Part shown: positions 35,625 through 43,524 of the stretch, in pieces
Layout of the letters: each line of letters starts with the position of its first letter
Position numbering within the stretch: the stretch's first letter is position 1
Program-made: the position numbers and the translations under genes
The notes under the pieces: model-generated
The model's input: only the letters and a program-made list of their open reading frames with translations
Database searches by the model: none
Told to the model about the DNA's origin: nothing
Source: Candidatus Electrothrix gigas
GTDB lineage: Bacteria; Desulfobacterota; Desulfobulbia; Desulfobulbales; Desulfobulbaceae
Assembly (NCBI GenBank): GCA_022766165.1
Contig: QYLO01000012.1
Coordinates: 1 to 63,377, forward strand
Length of the DNA: 63,377 nt
Reading direction: 5' to 3'

Positions 35625-36454
35625 TGCTCGTCACCTTGTTCGGGTAAAGAAAAGAGCTGTCTGGTATTGGCTTCAGTCTGTTGCGCAACTTCTTCACAGG
35701 TAATGCCTCGTAACTCAGCCACCATAGCTGCTGTATAGAGCAGGTATTCTGGACGATTTCGTTTGCCCCGAAAGGGAACCGGGGTAAGAAAAGGCCCGTC
35801 CGTTTCAAGGAGCATGCGATCCAAGGGAATTTCCTGAGCAACCTTTTGGAGTTCCGCTGCATTTTTAAAGGTGACAATACCGGGAATAGAAATATATAAA
35901 CCCAAGTCAAGAACCTGGCAGGCAAAGGGCATGTCCCCGGAAAAACAGTGCATCACACCACCCGCAGGAAAAGGGCCTTGGTCTTTGAGGAGCTGAAGTG
36001 TTTCCTGATGGGCATCTCGATCATGGATAATGATCGGTAAAGCCAGATCCTTGGCAAGTGCAAGTTGCCGAGAAAACTCTTGGCGTTGGCGTTCAACAGG
36101 CGCATATTTTTTCGCATAGTCAAGACCGATTTCCCCGTAGGCAACAACCTTGTCCGAATCCGAACGAACCAAGGCAGTCAGTTGCTCATAAACAGCATCA
36201 TTGCCGTCTTCTGCACTATGCGGGTGAATACCCACTGAGGCATACACTCCGGGATAATGCCCAGCGAGTTCTACCGCCCGTTGTGAACTGGCAAGATCAA
36301 TACCGATGGTGATGATGGTATGTATCTGGCATTTTTGAGCAGAATCAATAAGGTCGTCAATATCGTCCTGACTGGCTTCCATATCAAGATGACAGTGTGA
36401 GTCAATTAAGCCGTACCCTGGCGAAAGTGGCCGGGGCTGTATTTTTGTTTTCAT
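35621..36454 (-). CDS. tatD: TatD-family metal-dependent DNase
   Basis: A TIM-barrel metallohydrolase of the TatD family, generally exonucleases on DNA or RNA. Metal ligands are visible in DSHCHLD, GEIGLDY, IIHDRDAH, HCFSG and ETDGPFL. With ATG at 36454 the protein has 277 residues; a TTG at 36541 would add 29 residues and is unlikely. It is coupled to yggS by a 4-base overlap. Confidence 0.93.
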   Translation of the reverse strand: MKTKIQPRPLSPGYGLIDSHCHLDMEASQDDIDDLIDSAQKCQIHTIITIGIDLASSQRAVELAGHYPGVYASVGIHPHSAEDGNDAVYEQLTALVRSDSDKVVAYGEIGLDYAKKYAPVERQRQEFSRQLALAKDLALPIIIHDRDAHQETLQLLKDQGPFPAGGVMHCFSGDMPFACQVLDLGLYISIPGIVTFKNAAELQKVAQEIPLDRMLLETDGPFLTPVPFRGKRNRPEYLLYTAAMVAELRGITCEEVAQQTEANTRQLFSLPEQGDEQ

Positions 36455-36681
36455 TGTAACTAACAGAATAAAAAGTACCCGATCTTTGCAAGCGGGATAT
36501 ATGATTGTATCAAAATAAATATAATAGGCAATGTTATTCAATCAGATCAGTCATACCAGAAAGAACAGAACAGGACAAGAAGCAAAGCGTTGTTGACATG
36601 AGGAAGGTATTTTTTTAAACAGTAAGGTTGGGATGGTGGCTATATACAACAAACGTGAAATAAACAAAAAAATGTGAAAAA

Positions 36682-37206
36682 ATGGAACAGTACATTCAGC
36701 AAGCAATACAAGAACGACGCAGTATTCGTGAATTTACAGAGGAACCTGTGGAGCCGGAGTTGCTCCACAAAATTGTAACCGCAGGCATTTGGGCACCATC
36801 AGGGCTTAACAACCAACCTTGGCGATTTGTCATAATTCAGGATCATGAAATTACTCCTCGTCTTGCCTCTCTAACCCATTACAGTCATATTATTGAAGCG
36901 GCTCCTGCGCTTATTGCTGTTTACCTTGATCAGGAAAAGATGTATGATTCCGTCAAGGATTATCAGGCTGCTGGGGCATGTATTCAGAATATGCTTCTTG
37001 CTGCACACGAGCTGGGACTCGGTGCGGTTTGGCTCGGCCAGATCCTGAAAAACAAGCAGCAGGTCAATGACGTTCTGCAGCTCAGTGAACAATACGATCT
37101 TATGGCTGTTGTAGCCTTAGGATATCCGTTACACAGAAACCAGCAATCCCAACGATTACCGCTGGCAGATTTTATTTTACACGAATTTGGAGGAACCGCC
37201 CCATGA
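36682..37206 (+). CDS. Nitroreductase-family flavoprotein
   Basis: A 174-residue FMN-dependent oxidoreductase of the nitroreductase fold. RRSIREFTEEPV at the start and WAPSGLNNQPWRFV bind FMN phosphate and the flavin ring, and the GLGAVWLGQI block is in the expected place. The natural substrate cannot be named. It overlaps the following lipoprotein gene by four bases (ATGA), so the two are co-translated. Confidence 0.9.
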   Translation: MEQYIQQAIQERRSIREFTEEPVEPELLHKIVTAGIWAPSGLNNQPWRFVIIQDHEITPRLASLTHYSHIIEAAPALIAVYLDQEKMYDSVKDYQAAGACIQNMLLAAHELGLGAVWLGQILKNKQQVNDVLQLSEQYDLMAVVALGYPLHRNQQSQRLPLADFILHEFGGTAP

Positions 37207-37706
37207 AAAAATGTCCGTTAATCACTAAAATTCTCACCTTCTCTTTGGTCGTAAGCACTTTGTTTCTGTCCGGCTGCATCAATATAATGGATTTTTATCC
37301 TTCTGCATCAATGGGAGGCGATGTTGATATGCTCCCTGCTGTGGTAAGTTTTGCCGATGATATTAAGGATATTGTCGTTCCCGTTGAAATGGAGTGGGAT
37401 AGAGCAAAATCCATGGCCATTAAAACAGAATCTTTTCATGGGGGAATCTGGCATTATTCAGGTTCAGTGGAAACAGCCTCGCTAAAAGATTATATGTCCC
37501 AGGCCATGGAGGATAGCAACTGGAAACTGGTTGGGGAAGCAGCCTCTGGTGACATCATGCTGGCCTTTATTAAACCCCATAAAACCTGCATGATGACCAT
37601 ATCAGAACATGAGTTTAGTAAAACAGGTCTTACCCTGTATGTGACTATTGATAAAACCGCTGCCATTGGTTTAAATCCCTTTGGAGAGGCTATTTCGACG
37701 AAATAA
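37203..37706 (+). CDS. Putative lipoprotein of unknown function
   Basis: A 167-residue exported protein with a classical lipobox LSGC (lipidated C25). The mature part is about 140 residues with a mixed fold and no domain I recognise. A segment near the middle (GGIWHYSGSVETASLKDYMSQAM, quoted in part) resembles small lipoproteins seen in sulfate reducers. It overlaps the nitroreductase gene by four bases and is followed by a terminator, so the two form a short operon. Confidence 0.8.
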   Translation: MKKCPLITKILTFSLVVSTLFLSGCINIMDFYPSASMGGDVDMLPAVVSFADDIKDIVVPVEMEWDRAKSMAIKTESFHGGIWHYSGSVETASLKDYMSQAMEDSNWKLVGEAASGDIMLAFIKPHKTCMMTISEHEFSKTGLTLYVTIDKTAAIGLNPFGEAISTK

Positions 37707-37772
37707 ACCGGCGAAAGAAGCTAACCCAATACATTGGCAGAGCAACTCCCTGCCTTCCTGATCCCCACCACC

Positions 37773-37811
37773 AAACCACCAAGAAGCCTTCTTGATTGAG
37801 GAGGTTTCTTT
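37773..37811 (+). terminator. Hairpin terminator after the lipoprotein gene
   Basis: An outer AACCaCC..GGaGGTT stem encloses CAAGAAG-C-CTTCTTG, followed by TTTCTTT. It probably ends the nitroreductase-lipoprotein transcript about 70 bases past the stop. Confidence 0.65.
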
Positions 37812-37857
37812 ATCCAACGAACTGTTTTTTTGCGAGTATTAAAAGAGGCGTACAGCT

Positions 37858-39063
37858 GTGCAGGGACGAAAAATTCTTTTTGGTGTAACCGGTTCTATTG
37901 CCGCTTGTAAAGCAGCTACTTGGGTGAGTTCTCTGGTGCAAGAAGAGGCTCAAGTCACCGTCATGATGACAGAGGCTGCGACCCGCTTTGTCACTCCCCT
38001 AACCTTTGGTGCACTGTCTGGTCAGCAGGTGTACACGGATATGTTCAGCACAGACGCTGAGGAGATCATGGCTCACATCACCCTGTCCGGGGACGCTGAT
38101 GCTGTCTTGATTGCTCCGGCAACGGCCCAGACCATTGCCCAATTAGCACAGGGTATGGCTGATAATCTGCTTTCCGCTGCTGTCCTTGCCTCTGCTGCCC
38201 CGGTGGTTGTCTGCCCTGCCATGAATTCCAAAATGCTTGCTCATCCTGCGACTCAGCGTAATCTTGCGATTTTAAAGGAGCTGGGGTATCTCGTCGTGGA
38301 ACCGGAAACTGGCCCTTTAGCCTGTGGAGAAGTCGGCACAGGTCGTTTAGCAGAATGGGATACAGTGCGTGAGGTGTTACAGGGGCTTTTTGTTGAGCAG
38401 GATCTGGCAGGGCAACAGATATTGATTACAGCAGGGCCAACCAGAGAACCGTTAGACCCAGCCCGTTATTTGAGCAATCGTTCCAGCGGAAAAATGGGCT
38501 ATTTCTTAGCTCGAACTGCCAGGCGACGGGGCGCAGAAGTAACACTGATTTCCGGACCGACCAATCTTCCGGCCCCTCCTGAAATAACTCTGGTCCCAGT
38601 ACAAACCGCAGCAGAAATGGCAAAAGCAGTAAAAGAACATGCTGAGAATGCCAGTATTATTGTGAAGGCAGCAGCAGTGGCAGATTTCCGGCCAAAGAAT
38701 GTTGCCTCCCTAAAGATCAAGAAATCAACTGCTGCCCTTCAGTTGGAGTTAGAGCCGAATCAGGATATCTTGGCAAGCTTAGGTAAGGGTAAGGTGCAAA
38801 GGCCAGATCAGCTACTGGTAGGCTTTGCAGCGGAGAGCAATAATCATGAGGCAGAAGGACGACGCAAACTCGAAGCCAAACAGGCCGATTTGATTGTGGT
38901 CAACGATATTCTTGGCAAACAGACCGGTTTTGATGTGGATACCAATCAGGTCATCTTCATCACTCAGGAGGGTGCTGAACAACTGGCCTTGCTGTCCAAG
39001 GAAGAAACTGCAAACAGGATCTGGGATAAGGTTATTGCCTTACATAAGAGCAAAAGAGGGTAA
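37858..39063 (+). CDS. coaBC: Bifunctional phosphopantothenoylcysteine decarboxylase/synthetase
   Basis: CoaBC joins phosphopantothenate to cysteine and decarboxylates the product to phosphopantetheine, two steps before CoaD. The FMN-binding CoaC half starts with GVTGSIAACKA and carries PAMNSKM and the active-site region PLACGEVGTGRLAE. The CoaB half starts near residue 185 (ITAGPTREPLDPARYLSNRSSGKMG). The length of 401 is normal. GTG start with AGAGG upstream. Confidence 0.96.
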   Translation: MQGRKILFGVTGSIAACKAATWVSSLVQEEAQVTVMMTEAATRFVTPLTFGALSGQQVYTDMFSTDAEEIMAHITLSGDADAVLIAPATAQTIAQLAQGMADNLLSAAVLASAAPVVVCPAMNSKMLAHPATQRNLAILKELGYLVVEPETGPLACGEVGTGRLAEWDTVREVLQGLFVEQDLAGQQILITAGPTREPLDPARYLSNRSSGKMGYFLARTARRRGAEVTLISGPTNLPAPPEITLVPVQTAAEMAKAVKEHAENASIIVKAAAVADFRPKNVASLKIKKSTAALQLELEPNQDILASLGKGKVQRPDQLLVGFAAESNNHEAEGRRKLEAKQADLIVVNDILGKQTGFDVDTNQVIFITQEGAEQLALLSKEETANRIWDKVIALHKSKRG

Positions 39064-39074
39064 AGAAATAGTCT

Positions 39075-39626
39075 ATGAAACTGAGCAGGTCGGAGCAGAA
39101 GCGTCGAATAAAACAGGTGGAAAAATTGGTGGAAGAGCTGGCTGTTCTCCCTGCTGGTTTGTTGCGAGAGTTACCTGTGGATGATGAGGTACAGGAACTT
39201 TTTCAGGAGGTTGCCAGTCTTAAAGGCGGGTCAAGGAAGCGGCAGATCAAGTACATTACCAAGTTACTTCGTGATGCGCCAACCGAGGAACTGTATGCCT
39301 TTTTGCAAAAACGCAAGGGAACCGAGTTGCAAAAGAAAAAACAGTTTCATGAGGTGGAATACCTTCGTGACATCCTGATTGAGGAAGTTCTTGCGGCCCG
39401 GCGTGCAGCCAAGACAGAGCATGTTGATTTAACCGAGGACTGGTCTTCCAAGGTGGTGAAAAATATTGCCAAAGAACTACCCTCTGTGGATCGACATGAA
39501 TTGCAGCGCTTGGCTTTTTTCTTTGCCATGAGTCGGAATAAACAGCATATTCGTGAAATTTTTCGTCTCTTGCAAGCTGCTCAGGAGCGGGAAGCAATGA
39601 CGCAAAAATTTGCAGCAGCAGAGTAA
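39075..39626 (+). CDS. darP: Ribosome-associated protein DarP (YjgA, DUF615)
   Basis: A 183-residue DUF615 protein; the E. coli homologue binds late 50S particles and helps large-subunit assembly. The family pattern SRSEQKRRIKQVEKLVEEL, a Leu/Pro block (LPAGLLRELPVDDEV) and RKRQIKYITKLLRD are present. The helical basic C-terminal half is Ala/Arg-rich. It begins 11 bases after coaBC. The start codon is ATG, with no strong ribosome site. Confidence 0.85.
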   Translation: MKLSRSEQKRRIKQVEKLVEELAVLPAGLLRELPVDDEVQELFQEVASLKGGSRKRQIKYITKLLRDAPTEELYAFLQKRKGTELQKKKQFHEVEYLRDILIEEVLAARRAAKTEHVDLTEDWSSKVVKNIAKELPSVDRHELQRLAFFFAMSRNKQHIREIFRLLQAAQEREAMTQKFAAAE

Positions 39627-39643
39627 GCGAGCAAGAGGAAAAT

Positions 39644-40672
39644 ATGGCACTTTTTCGCTGTAGTAAATGTGGTCATCTTCGAGAAGTATCCAATGATTAT
39701 CGAGGAAAATCTGTAAAATGTCCTTATTGTAAAAATTCAAGCCCGATTTACGATACGGTTGCTTTTGTTACAAAAGTTATTGAGCAGTTTGTTATCCAAA
39801 AAGAAGAGTTACAGCAACTGCGCAGCCAACTGAAGCTACAAGACCAGCAAGCTGCATCAACTTCAGCAGAAACTTCAGCAGAACATGAGTCTCCTCAACT
39901 TCTTTCTGATATAGATATTTACAATACTGCCGAGCTTACAAACGAACAGCAATATGAGCCGATAGTGAAGTTTTTCCAAGAACGACAAGTTCAAGTTGAG
40001 GTAAATGAGCAGGCTCTTGACACAACCGGTTTTTTTGATGAAATTGCTGTACAGTTAGGAGATAACTATAATACGCTCAGACTTGTAAGCGATAAGATTA
40101 AATACATCCAGCGGAAAGGGTATACAACGGTCAAACTCACACTAAACAAAAAAAGTCAGAAAGATATTAAGACGATCACCAGGTTTTGTAAGGATCTGTA
40201 TGATTACTCGTTTGTTGTCAAATACTTCTATCAAAAGCAGGAAAAGATTGTTCGGCTGACATTGCAAACAGCACCCAAAATAGTGAATTTTTTCAACGGA
40301 GAGTGGATGGAGTGGTTTGTTTTTATGAAGTTGCTGGACTTTTTTCAAGAGAAGCAACTTCCAGTTGCCTGTTTACGCAATCTTTCTGTGAAGTTTCAAA
40401 ATGAAGACCAGCATGAGCTTGATGTTTTTTTTCTTATTAACGGTACAACGCCACTCTGTATTGAGTGTAAAACAGGAGAATTTCGCAAAGATATTGAAAA
40501 ATACTCTGTCTTGCAAAAGCGTCTGAAGCTTGATAAAGGCCAATTTTTGATTTGTGCTGTCGGGTTAAGTGACAAGCAGAGTCAAGGGCTGACCAGTATG
40601 TATGATCTCAGCTTTGTTAATGAAAAAAACTTTCTTCAACAGATAGAGAGCATCATAGCACATACAAATTAA
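39644..40672 (+). CDS. Zinc-ribbon protein with a PD-(D/E)XK nuclease-like C-terminus
   Basis: I do not recognise the whole protein. Its 342 residues start with a zinc ribbon (C6, C9, C26, C29), then a helical, possibly coiled-coil stretch with Gln/Ala-rich sequence (40-85) and a middle alpha/beta domain (about 100-205). The C-terminal third resembles PD-(D/E)XK nucleases, notably the DUF1887/Card1 type: GEWMEWFVF (E223), HELDVFF (D260) and IECKTG (E274, K276). It lacks an obvious CARF ligand domain. It starts 17 bases after darP and its 3' end overlaps the convergent permease gene by 20 bases. A restriction or other defence role is inference. Confidence 0.65.
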   Translation: MALFRCSKCGHLREVSNDYRGKSVKCPYCKNSSPIYDTVAFVTKVIEQFVIQKEELQQLRSQLKLQDQQAASTSAETSAEHESPQLLSDIDIYNTAELTNEQQYEPIVKFFQERQVQVEVNEQALDTTGFFDEIAVQLGDNYNTLRLVSDKIKYIQRKGYTTVKLTLNKKSQKDIKTITRFCKDLYDYSFVVKYFYQKQEKIVRLTLQTAPKIVNFFNGEWMEWFVFMKLLDFFQEKQLPVACLRNLSVKFQNEDQHELDVFFLINGTTPLCIECKTGEFRKDIEKYSVLQKRLKLDKGQFLICAVGLSDKQSQGLTSMYDLSFVNEKNFLQQIESIIAHTN

Positions 40673-41774
40673 ACAGGTAGCCAGTAAAAAGAATTCCTGC
40701 TCCCACCACGGTGACAAACACGGCGATCAGTTTGGGTTTAAGTACCTTGCGCAGGATAACCATTTCCGGCAGGGACAGGGCAATGACACTCATCATAAAG
40801 GCTAGGGTTGTCCCTAGAGCAGCACCTTTACCGAGCAGCGCCTCAACCACAGGTACGATTCCAGCGGCATTAGAATACATTGGGATACCCACCAAGACGG
40901 CTGCTGGCACAGACCACCACTGTTCACCGCCCATAACCGTGGCCATGACGTTTTCTGGAACATAGCCATGAATACCGGCACCCACAGCGATGCCAGCAAT
41001 AACGTAGAGCCAGACCTTGCCAACAATATCTTTGACTGCTATCCAGCCCATATCAATACGATCAGCCCAGGTCAATTTCTTTTCCAGTACCAGCGGTTGT
41101 CCTGTTCGCATCTCCTGAACCCAGTCTTCGATCCAATGTTCAAGCTTGAGACGACCAATAATCCAGCCTGCAATAATGGCAATCAGGAGACCAGAGCCGA
41201 GATAGATGCACGCTGTTTTCCAGCCAAGTAGACCGTAGAGCAGAATCAGGGCCACCTCATTGACCATTGGGGCTGCAATAAGAAAGGAAAAGGTCACGCC
41301 AAGGGGAACGCCTGCCTGGACAAAGCCAAGGAAAAGCGGTACAGCAGAGCAGGAACAAAACGGGGTAATAATACCGAGCAAGGCTGCTAAGGTATTACCA
41401 ACAATCTCTCGCCTGCCAGCAAGGTAGCGACGGGTTCGTTCCGGGGTGAAAAAAGAACGGATAACGCCGATGATAAAAACCACTAAGGTCAGCAGCATCA
41501 TGACCTTGGGAGTGTCATAGGTGAAGAATTGAACAGATTCGCCAAGATGACTTCCCAGGGTAATGCCAAGCAGGTTGTAGGTTAAAAAATGGGAAAAGGG
41601 CTGAAGTTGGCTGTAGATAACATACCAAAGCCCGATTCCTAAGATACCGAGTAGCCATGCCTGCGGTGTATTGATATGGGGTCTGTTATGCTGTTGTATG
41701 TGTTGTATGCCGGTCGCCTGACCGGTTGACTTTTTTTTTCAGCCGCACCCGCTGGCAGGTTGAAGCGGTTCCAT
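40653..41774 (-). CDS. ArsP-like permease, probable selenoprotein (in-frame UGA at codon 12)
   Basis: A PF03773 (DUF318/ArsP)-type membrane permease, probably a metal or metalloid exporter, with FCSCS in the second membrane region and about eight helices. The true N-terminus lies upstream of the first usual in-frame start after the UGA (41501). The frame continues back to ATG 41774, with an AGAGG ribosome site 7 bases before it and only 11 bases after arsR. The only interruption is TGA at 41741-41739, codon 12, in the context SGCG-TGA-KKK. Residues 39-91, including a first helix (AWLLGILGIGLWYVIYSQL) and LGSHLGESVQFFTYDTPKV, would be lost otherwise. A hairpin after the TGA fits a bacterial SECIS. 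I infer Sec at 12 (373 residues); an error or a true stop are alternatives. Confidence 0.75.
41710..41741 (-). promoter_or_regulatory. Candidate bacterial SECIS element after the in-frame UGA
   Basis: On the minus strand the UGA (41741-41739) is followed by A9, GTCAA and then the perfect hairpin CCGGTC-AGGC-GACCGG (41725-41710). Nineteen bases separate the UGA from the loop, and G is the second loop base. Known bacterial SECIS elements have the loop 16-37 bases after UGA and a G in the first two loop positions, so this fits. Confidence 0.6.
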
Positions 41775-41785
41775 GGTATTGCCTC

Positions 41786-42145
41786 TTATCTTTTATTTTT
41801 TTCTGATTTTTTGCTCCGAAGTGCTGCCGCATAGGGAAGTCCTTGTGTCATTTTATGCACCGCTGGATCATTCCCTAACCAACCTTTGAGCTGATCCAGC
41901 ATGGTCCGGGCATAAATGGATTCTTTTCCGTCGGACAGACTGTACAATATCCAAGTTCCCTGCCGTCTTCGCTTCACCAACCCGGCCTCTTCCAGGATTT
42001 TCATATGCTTTGAAACAGTGGGCTGGGCTAGTTCTAAGAGATACTGAATTTCACAAACGCAGCGTTCGCCCTGTTCTAATATTTTAAGAACAGCAACCCT
42101 GTTCGGGTCGGAAAGGGCCTTCATGACCAGAATGAATTGTTTCAT
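41786..42145 (-). CDS. ArsR-family metal-sensing repressor
   Basis: A 119-residue winged-helix repressor. The metal-binding CVC pair (ERCVCEIQYLL) sits on the helix typical of ArsR arsenite sensors. The recognition helix region is QPTVSKHMKILEEAGLVKRR. It should release DNA on binding As(III) or a thiophilic metal. The gene is first in an operon with the permease 11 bases downstream, and its promoter carries a perfect palindrome that is its likely operator. Which metal it senses is not determined. Confidence 0.9.
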   Translation of the reverse strand: MKQFILVMKALSDPNRVAVLKILEQGERCVCEIQYLLELAQPTVSKHMKILEEAGLVKRRRQGTWILYSLSDGKESIYARTMLDQLKGWLGNDPAVHKMTQGLPYAAALRSKKSEKNKR

Positions 42146-42186
42146 GAGCTTTTCAAAAGTTGAGTACTATGTTTTATACATCTCTA

Positions 42187-42221
42187 TATTCTAATATAGC
42201 TATATTAGAATAAACTGTCAA
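42187..42221 (-). promoter_or_regulatory. arsR promoter with a perfect 26-bp palindromic operator
   Basis: On the minus strand TTGACA (42221-42216) is followed by a 17-base spacer and TATATT (42198-42193). A perfect 26-base palindrome (42187-42212; half-site TATTCTAATATAG) covers most of the spacer and the whole -10 box. A repressor bound here would block RNA polymerase directly, the usual ArsR self-regulation. Confidence 0.85.
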
Positions 42222-42383
42222 CAACGAAGAGGCAAACCTTGTCTCTTTCGTGTTCTTCCAGTATCTTTTCCCTGTGTTCAGCAATGAGCTATTGAGCTAT
42301 GCATACCCTTCATCCCGATCCCTGAGCTGGGATAACAAAGTATGAAAATTGCAAAAAGAATCAGTGACATTTGAGGAATGTTA

Positions 42384-42863
42384 ATGGAGAGAGAAGAGCA
42401 GAATGTGCGGGATTTTTATTTCATGGGCAAGGCTCTTCATCTTGCCGCCTATGCTGCATCACAGAACGAGGTGCCGGTCGGAGCAGTGCTGGTTGATAGA
42501 GAGTATACCATCTTAGCCAAAGCAGGTAACAACTGCATCCAGGCGCATGATCCCACTGGCCATGCTGAGATGCATACCCTGCGGGCAGCAGCAAAAAGTT
42601 TGAAAAATTACCGCCTTCCAGAAACCACCATGTATGTTACCTTGGAACCCTGTCCCATGTGCGCAGCAGCAATGATTCAAGCGAGGGTAGAACGTATTGT
42701 TTTCGGAGCTGTAGATCCCAAAGGCGGGGGCTTGCAATCCCAATATACTATAGGACGTGACCGCAAACTGAACCATAGTTTCACTGTTGTTGGCGGGGTT
42801 CGAGCAGAGGAATGTGCAGCTCTTTTAAAGGATTTTTTCCAGCAACGGAGAAAAAAAAGATGA
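42384..42863 (+). CDS. tadA: tRNA-specific adenosine deaminase TadA
   Basis: TadA converts the wobble adenosine of tRNA-Arg(ACG) to inosine. The zinc deaminase motif is complete: H60-A-E62 and P-C90-P-M-C93. I use ATG 42384, which has GAGGA 6 bases upstream; the ATG two codons earlier touches that ribosome site. At 159 residues the length is normal. It is followed by a tRNA and the SRP RNA. Confidence 0.94.
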   Translation: MEREEQNVRDFYFMGKALHLAAYAASQNEVPVGAVLVDREYTILAKAGNNCIQAHDPTGHAEMHTLRAAAKSLKNYRLPETTMYVTLEPCPMCAAAMIQARVERIVFGAVDPKGGGLQSQYTIGRDRKLNHSFTVVGGVRAEECAALLKDFFQQRRKKR

Positions 42864-42985
42864 GCAGTGTATTTTTTTCTTGTCAAAAAAACGCAGGCAG
42901 TTTATAAATTGGGCGCAAGATAGTACAAGTAACGGTTGGAGTATGAACCTTCTTCTTTCCTCATCGGTTGCTTTTTTAATATGCA

Positions 42986-43071
42986 GGAGAGGTGACCGAG
43001 TGGCTTAAGGTGCACGCCTGGAACGCGTGTGTACGCAAGTACCGTGAGTTCGAATCTCACCCTCTCCGCCA
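42986..43071 (+). tRNA. tRNA-Ser (anticodon GGA)
   Basis: Acceptor stem GGAGAGG pairs with CCTCTCC, followed by discriminator G and an encoded CCA. The anticodon loop CTGGAAC (43018-43024) gives anticodon GGA, reading UCC and UCU. A long variable arm (GTGTACGCAAGTAC) marks a class II serine tRNA. The T loop TTCGAAT is standard. Confidence 0.97.
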
Positions 43072-43098
43072 AGTACATATTTGACCCATGTTTTGATA

Positions 43099-43192
43099 GC
43101 CGGGTCCTGCGCAACAAAGAATCGTGAACTCCGTCAGATCCGGGAGGAAGCAGCGGCAGCGAGTCCCTTTGTGTGTTGCAGGGTTACCCGGC
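43099..43192 (+). ncRNA. ffs: Signal recognition particle RNA, small (4.5S) type
   Basis: The conserved apical core is clear: GAACTCCGTCAG, ATCCGGGAGGAAGCAGCGG and CAGCGAG. The ends pair as GCCGGGTCCTGC with GCAGGGTTACCCGGC, closing a long hairpin, followed by TTTTTTT that acts as terminator (43193-43199). It binds Ffh to target membrane proteins. In many bacteria it lies just before dnaX; here about 2.4 kb of restriction-modification genes separate them. Confidence 0.96.
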
Positions 43193-43198
43193 TTTTTT

Positions 43199-43524
43199 TA
43201 TTGCTCTAATATCTTGTATCATTTCCTTTTTTCTTTTCGTTAACCGCTCATCTGCGGATATTCCAACTTCAATAGCAGCAAAAGTTTTAACAAGCGAGAC
43301 AAAATTTCACAGAGATGGTATTTTATTCTCTGCACAATTTTACTCAAGTTGTACTTTGGGGTACAGACACCGTGAAGCTTCGCTTTATACAAGAAGAAGC
43401 AGAGCTTCAGAAATAAGGGCTTCCAAGCTGAAGTTTGGGAGCCAGAACAAAATATAACCAGCCTGTGAGTACAAACAAGACCGACACAGCGTTTTTCCTG
43501 CATAAAGACAAACATTCCTACAGA
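43199..43524. other. Gap between SRP RNA and the cytosine methyltransferase
   Basis: About 325 AT-rich bases with no gene I can support. Open frames here either overlap the SRP RNA or lack a ribosome site. A short minus-strand frame of about 40 codons ending in the SRP terminator (TFAAIEVGISADERLTK) has a protein-like pattern and could be the tail of a lost gene. A GTG at about 43465 and a TTG at 43435 could extend the methyltransferase. Confidence 0.4.

Noticed and set aside
40653..41501. Permease starting at the MMLL methionine
   Set aside because: It would lack the first membrane helix and the LGSHLGESVQFF block, and has no ribosome site; the ATG at 41774 after arsR has one.
43173..43457. 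Open frame of 94 codons after the SRP RNA
   Set aside because: It begins inside the SRP RNA and its terminator and has no ribosome site or domain.
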